DNA from: Coxiellaceae bacterium
GTDB taxonomy: Bacteria > Pseudomonadota > Gammaproteobacteria > Coxiellales > Coxiellaceae
Length of the DNA stretch: 64,000 nucleotides
NCBI GenBank assembly: GCA_029210045.1
Contig: JARGNX010000003.1
Coordinates: 152,196 to 216,195, forward strand
Reading direction: 5' to 3'
Shown: positions 62,260-64,000 of the stretch, one piece after another
How positions within the stretch are numbered: the stretch's first letter is position 1
Layout of the letters: the number at the start of each line of letters is the position of its first letter
Position numbers and translations under genes: made by a program
The notes under the pieces: model-generated
Seen by the model: only the letters and a program-made list of their open reading frames with translations
The model's database searches: none
What the model was told of the DNA's origin: nothing

Positions 62260-63114
62260 ATGTTGAACGCAAAACGACTTTGCACCGCGCTATTGTCAGG
62301 ATTATTACTGCTAGTCACCTTGACCGCATTAGCAGGTAAGATTGAACACGGCAAGCTTGGTCGACATTTGTCCAAAGATCATGAGCGTATGCCAGCCAGT
62401 CGTGATCAGACTTTTCAACTTAGCCCGTTTTACGCTATCGTTGCCAACGGCAATATCGATCTGTTTATCCACGGCAGTAAGGCGTATCAAAGTGTCACCC
62501 TAGAAAATTATCACGAATACGTTAACCGTGGTAAAAAAACCAAACAAGAAGTACCCGTACTATGGGTTGATAATGGCGTACTTTATATCGATAACGAAAA
62601 CTGGATGAACAAAGGCGAAACCATGCATATGGATGTCAATGTCAAAGAGCTCAATGGTCTATTCGTTACCGGAAATGTTTTAGTGGTTGGCGATCATATT
62701 ATGAGCAACGGTATGGCTATCGATGATGACAGCACACGCAATATGCACCTAGATGGAAAAATGACCATCAACTGGCTTAACTCGCGCGGGAGTGGTGACA
62801 TCGATATTTCTTGGATTCAAAGCCATCATATGCAAATGCTTGGCACAGGCTCCGGTATGATTCGACTCGCTGGTGTCGTTCACGATATGCGTGTTCGTCT
62901 CTACAATAAGCAGCAATATGCAGGTCAATACTTACGCACGAATAATCTAATGATCGCTACCCGCGAACATTCTGACGCTAGCGTGTTTGCGAATAACACC
63001 CTCGAAACATTTGCTTATGATTGGAGTAATATCTTTTACTATACGACTCCTTTGTCGTTGAATCGGATGACGGTTCAGTCAGGCAATGTTATGCAGGCCG
63101 ACTGGCGGCTCTAG
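62260..63114 (+). CDS. Secreted GIN-domain-like (DUF2807) protein
   Basis: 284 residues with a signal peptide (cleaved near LTALA). The body resembles the head GIN domain of DUF2807: IVANGNIDLFIHG, LYIDNENW, LNGLFVTGN and LNSRGSGDIDISW, a right-handed beta-helix-like series. Such proteins are periplasmic or outer-surface; their function is poorly known. AAAGGTGG lies before the ATG. Confidence 0.7.
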   Translation: MLNAKRLCTALLSGLLLLVTLTALAGKIEHGKLGRHLSKDHERMPASRDQTFQLSPFYAIVANGNIDLFIHGSKAYQSVTLENYHEYVNRGKKTKQEVPVLWVDNGVLYIDNENWMNKGETMHMDVNVKELNGLFVTGNVLVVGDHIMSNGMAIDDDSTRNMHLDGKMTINWLNSRGSGDIDISWIQSHHMQMLGTGSGMIRLAGVVHDMRVRLYNKQQYAGQYLRTNNLMIATREHSDASVFANNTLETFAYDWSNIFYYTTPLSLNRMTVQSGNVMQADWRL

Positions 63115-63125
63115 GTTTAACGTCC

Positions 63126-63305
63126 ATTAGTGGACAATCTTGAATAAAAAGGGCGATTAAAAAATCGTTAGTTATGTTTATAAAATCCTCTTTTTTAATC
63201 GCCCTTTTTATCCAACCTTGCCGCACTACTGAACGCTAAACGGCTTAGGTTTATTAGTGGACAATCCTGGCTTAAATTAATAGTTAAAAAATCGTCAGTT
63301 ATGCT
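63126..63305. repeat. Degenerate 55-bp direct repeat after the GIN gene
   Basis: About 63126-63180 and 63251-63305 both begin ATTAGTGGACAATC and end with TTAAAAAATCG(T)(T/C)AGTTATG. The second copy lacks the GGGCGAT part. Short sequences before each copy (CGGCT..TAGGTTTA) also match. The first copy overlaps the long hairpin at 63146-63209. Confidence 0.7.
63146..63209 (+). terminator. 19-bp perfect hairpin with T-rich 3' arm
   Basis: AAAAAGGGCGATTAAAAAA (63146-63164) and its complement (63191-63209) form a perfect stem. The 3' arm ends GCCCTTTTT, so GGGC..GCCC with flanking A and T tracts could serve as a bidirectional terminator after the GIN gene. It may equally be a repeat element, since part of it is duplicated nearby. 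The remaining bases to 63586 hold no supported gene. Confidence 0.6.
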
Positions 63306-63310
63306 CATTG

Positions 63311-63340
63311 TGTAATTGTAATTGTAATTGTAATTGTAAT
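63311..63340. repeat. Hexanucleotide microsatellite (TGTAAT)x5
   Basis: Five perfect copies of TGTAAT. A six-base period cannot shift a reading frame but could change promoter spacing. No clear promoter is centred on it. Confidence 0.9.
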
Positions 63341-63586
63341 TGAGATGGCACGAGTTAAGCTGTGCGCCTTGGTAACAACCACAGTACAGCGTTGTAGGCC
63401 ATTGTATTCACGACTTGATAGCAACCATAGACAGCAGAAAGTTACATTATCATTACAATCTAATCCATTGATAACATTATTAAATATCTGCGGACGGCCC
63501 TGCTTTCTTAAGTTTTCGTTAAGTTTCGAGTTTTACACTGTAGTTAATGATTATATATGTGAATGATTAATTGGCTAGGTGTTCTA

Positions 63587-63982
63587 ATGGTATATGTACA
63601 TAGTGCAATAAGTAATAAGATGGCTCACGAGCTAGAAATAGCGGTAGTTCAAGAAGATAATGGTGATCTCAGTCGAGATACTTACGACAGTGTTGTAAAT
63701 ACTTTTTATCAAATGCGCGATTGCTGGGAGCATGCCTGCGGTGATATGGAAATGGCGGCTTTAGAGATTCGAAAACAACTCAAAATGAGTGCAGAGCAAG
63801 TGGTGCTAGTGGCCAGTACAATCATTAATGAAGCTGAGCGGCAGGTGACTGCAGTTACGGTTGAGAGCACTGCACCAGCAATGCTGCCTTATGACTATAA
63901 AGGCTTGACCACCTTAGTGCAGTTTCTGAATATGATTACTTGTGGTCTGTTAGCACAACGTTATCAGTTGGCACTAGCTTAG
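63587..63982 (+). CDS. Unknown small protein
   Basis: About 131 residues, not recognised. It is mostly helical and acidic in the first half (ELEIAVVQEDNGDLSRDTYD) with a mildly hydrophobic C-terminus (LVQFLNMITCGLLAQRY). I choose the ATG at 63587 because AGGT lies seven bases before it; another ATG at 63563 is in frame. No signal peptide. It ends 18 bases before the window edge, so its downstream context is unseen. Confidence 0.55.
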   Translation: MVYVHSAISNKMAHELEIAVVQEDNGDLSRDTYDSVVNTFYQMRDCWEHACGDMEMAALEIRKQLKMSAEQVVLVASTIINEAERQVTAVTVESTAPAMLPYDYKGLTTLVQFLNMITCGLLAQRYQLALA

Positions 63983-64000
63983 TCGTTCCTTTTAAACCAA

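Noticed and set aside
63345-63566. A 73-codon open frame after the microsatellite
   Set aside because: No ribosome-binding site, unlikely composition with many cysteines and arginines, and overlap with a repeat region; it does not look like a protein.

Overview
The window looks like a chromosomal segment of a moderately AT-rich gammaproteobacterium, most likely a host-associated relative of the Legionellales. The gene order is gammaproteobacterial: a division/cell-wall (dcw) cluster ending ftsA-ftsZ-lpxC-secA, followed by mutT, zapD, coaE and pilDCB plus pilin. The host-associated reading rests on RCC1-repeat proteins, an ankyrin/cysteine-protease-like protein resembling Legionella AnkH, a DUF2608 HAD-like protein, a sphingomyelinase-like phosphodiesterase and a GHKL ATPase with FNFG repeats. 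I saw no rRNA, tRNA, CRISPR array, prophage or transposase gene.

Layout. 1-335 holds a structured repeat and a promoter. 336-3332 encodes a MASE1-CHASE-GGDEF-EAL protein. 3373-10002 is murD-ftsW-murG-murC-murB-ftsQ, tightly packed, without ddl. 10035-22900 is a 13-kb block on the opposite strand with four secreted RCC1-propeller proteins and one AAA/DUF4143 ATPase, splitting ftsQ from ftsA. 23218-30220 is ftsA, ftsZ, lpxC, a MITE-like hairpin element, a small ORF, dciA (opposite strand) and secA. 30226-40833 keeps the classical mutT/zapD/coaE/pilD/pilC/pilB/pilin order, with a GHKL ATPase, a second GGDEF-EAL gene and ggt inserted. 41088-43094 is a secreted delta-60-like repeat protein. 43423-49484 is a six-gene CoA-dependent catabolic operon (amidohydrolase, two crotonases, SDR, aryl-acid ligase, thiolase). 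49478-52488 lies on the minus strand: hydrolase, MerR regulator and GFA protein, then an RRM protein and an APH-like kinase. 52689-63982 is accessory: membrane and secreted proteins, an Na+-dependent transporter, and an elaA/unknown/ankyrin/DUF2608 operon.

How it fits together. The murD-to-ftsQ and ftsA-to-lpxC groups supply peptidoglycan precursors and the divisome, but the RCC1 block means ftsA-ftsZ need their own promoter, and a good -10 box lies just upstream. MurB departs from the family at all three catalytic positions I can align. The prepilin peptidase, PilB, PilC and pilin form a compact type IV pilus group. Many accessory proteins carry Sec signal peptides (four RCC1 proteins, delta-60 protein, GGT, phosphodiesterase, NTF2-like and GIN-like proteins), suggesting a large secreted repertoire.

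Strongest leads: (1) disulfide-rich double seven-bladed RCC1 propellers inside the dcw cluster; (2) the MurB with substituted catalytic residues; (3) a three-hairpin repeat at both ends of the window with compensatory base changes; (4) a palindromic repeat inserted in frame inside a phosphodiesterase gene; (5) the AnkH-like operon; (6) the GHKL/FNFG protein between secA and mutT. All family assignments come from reading motifs by eye.
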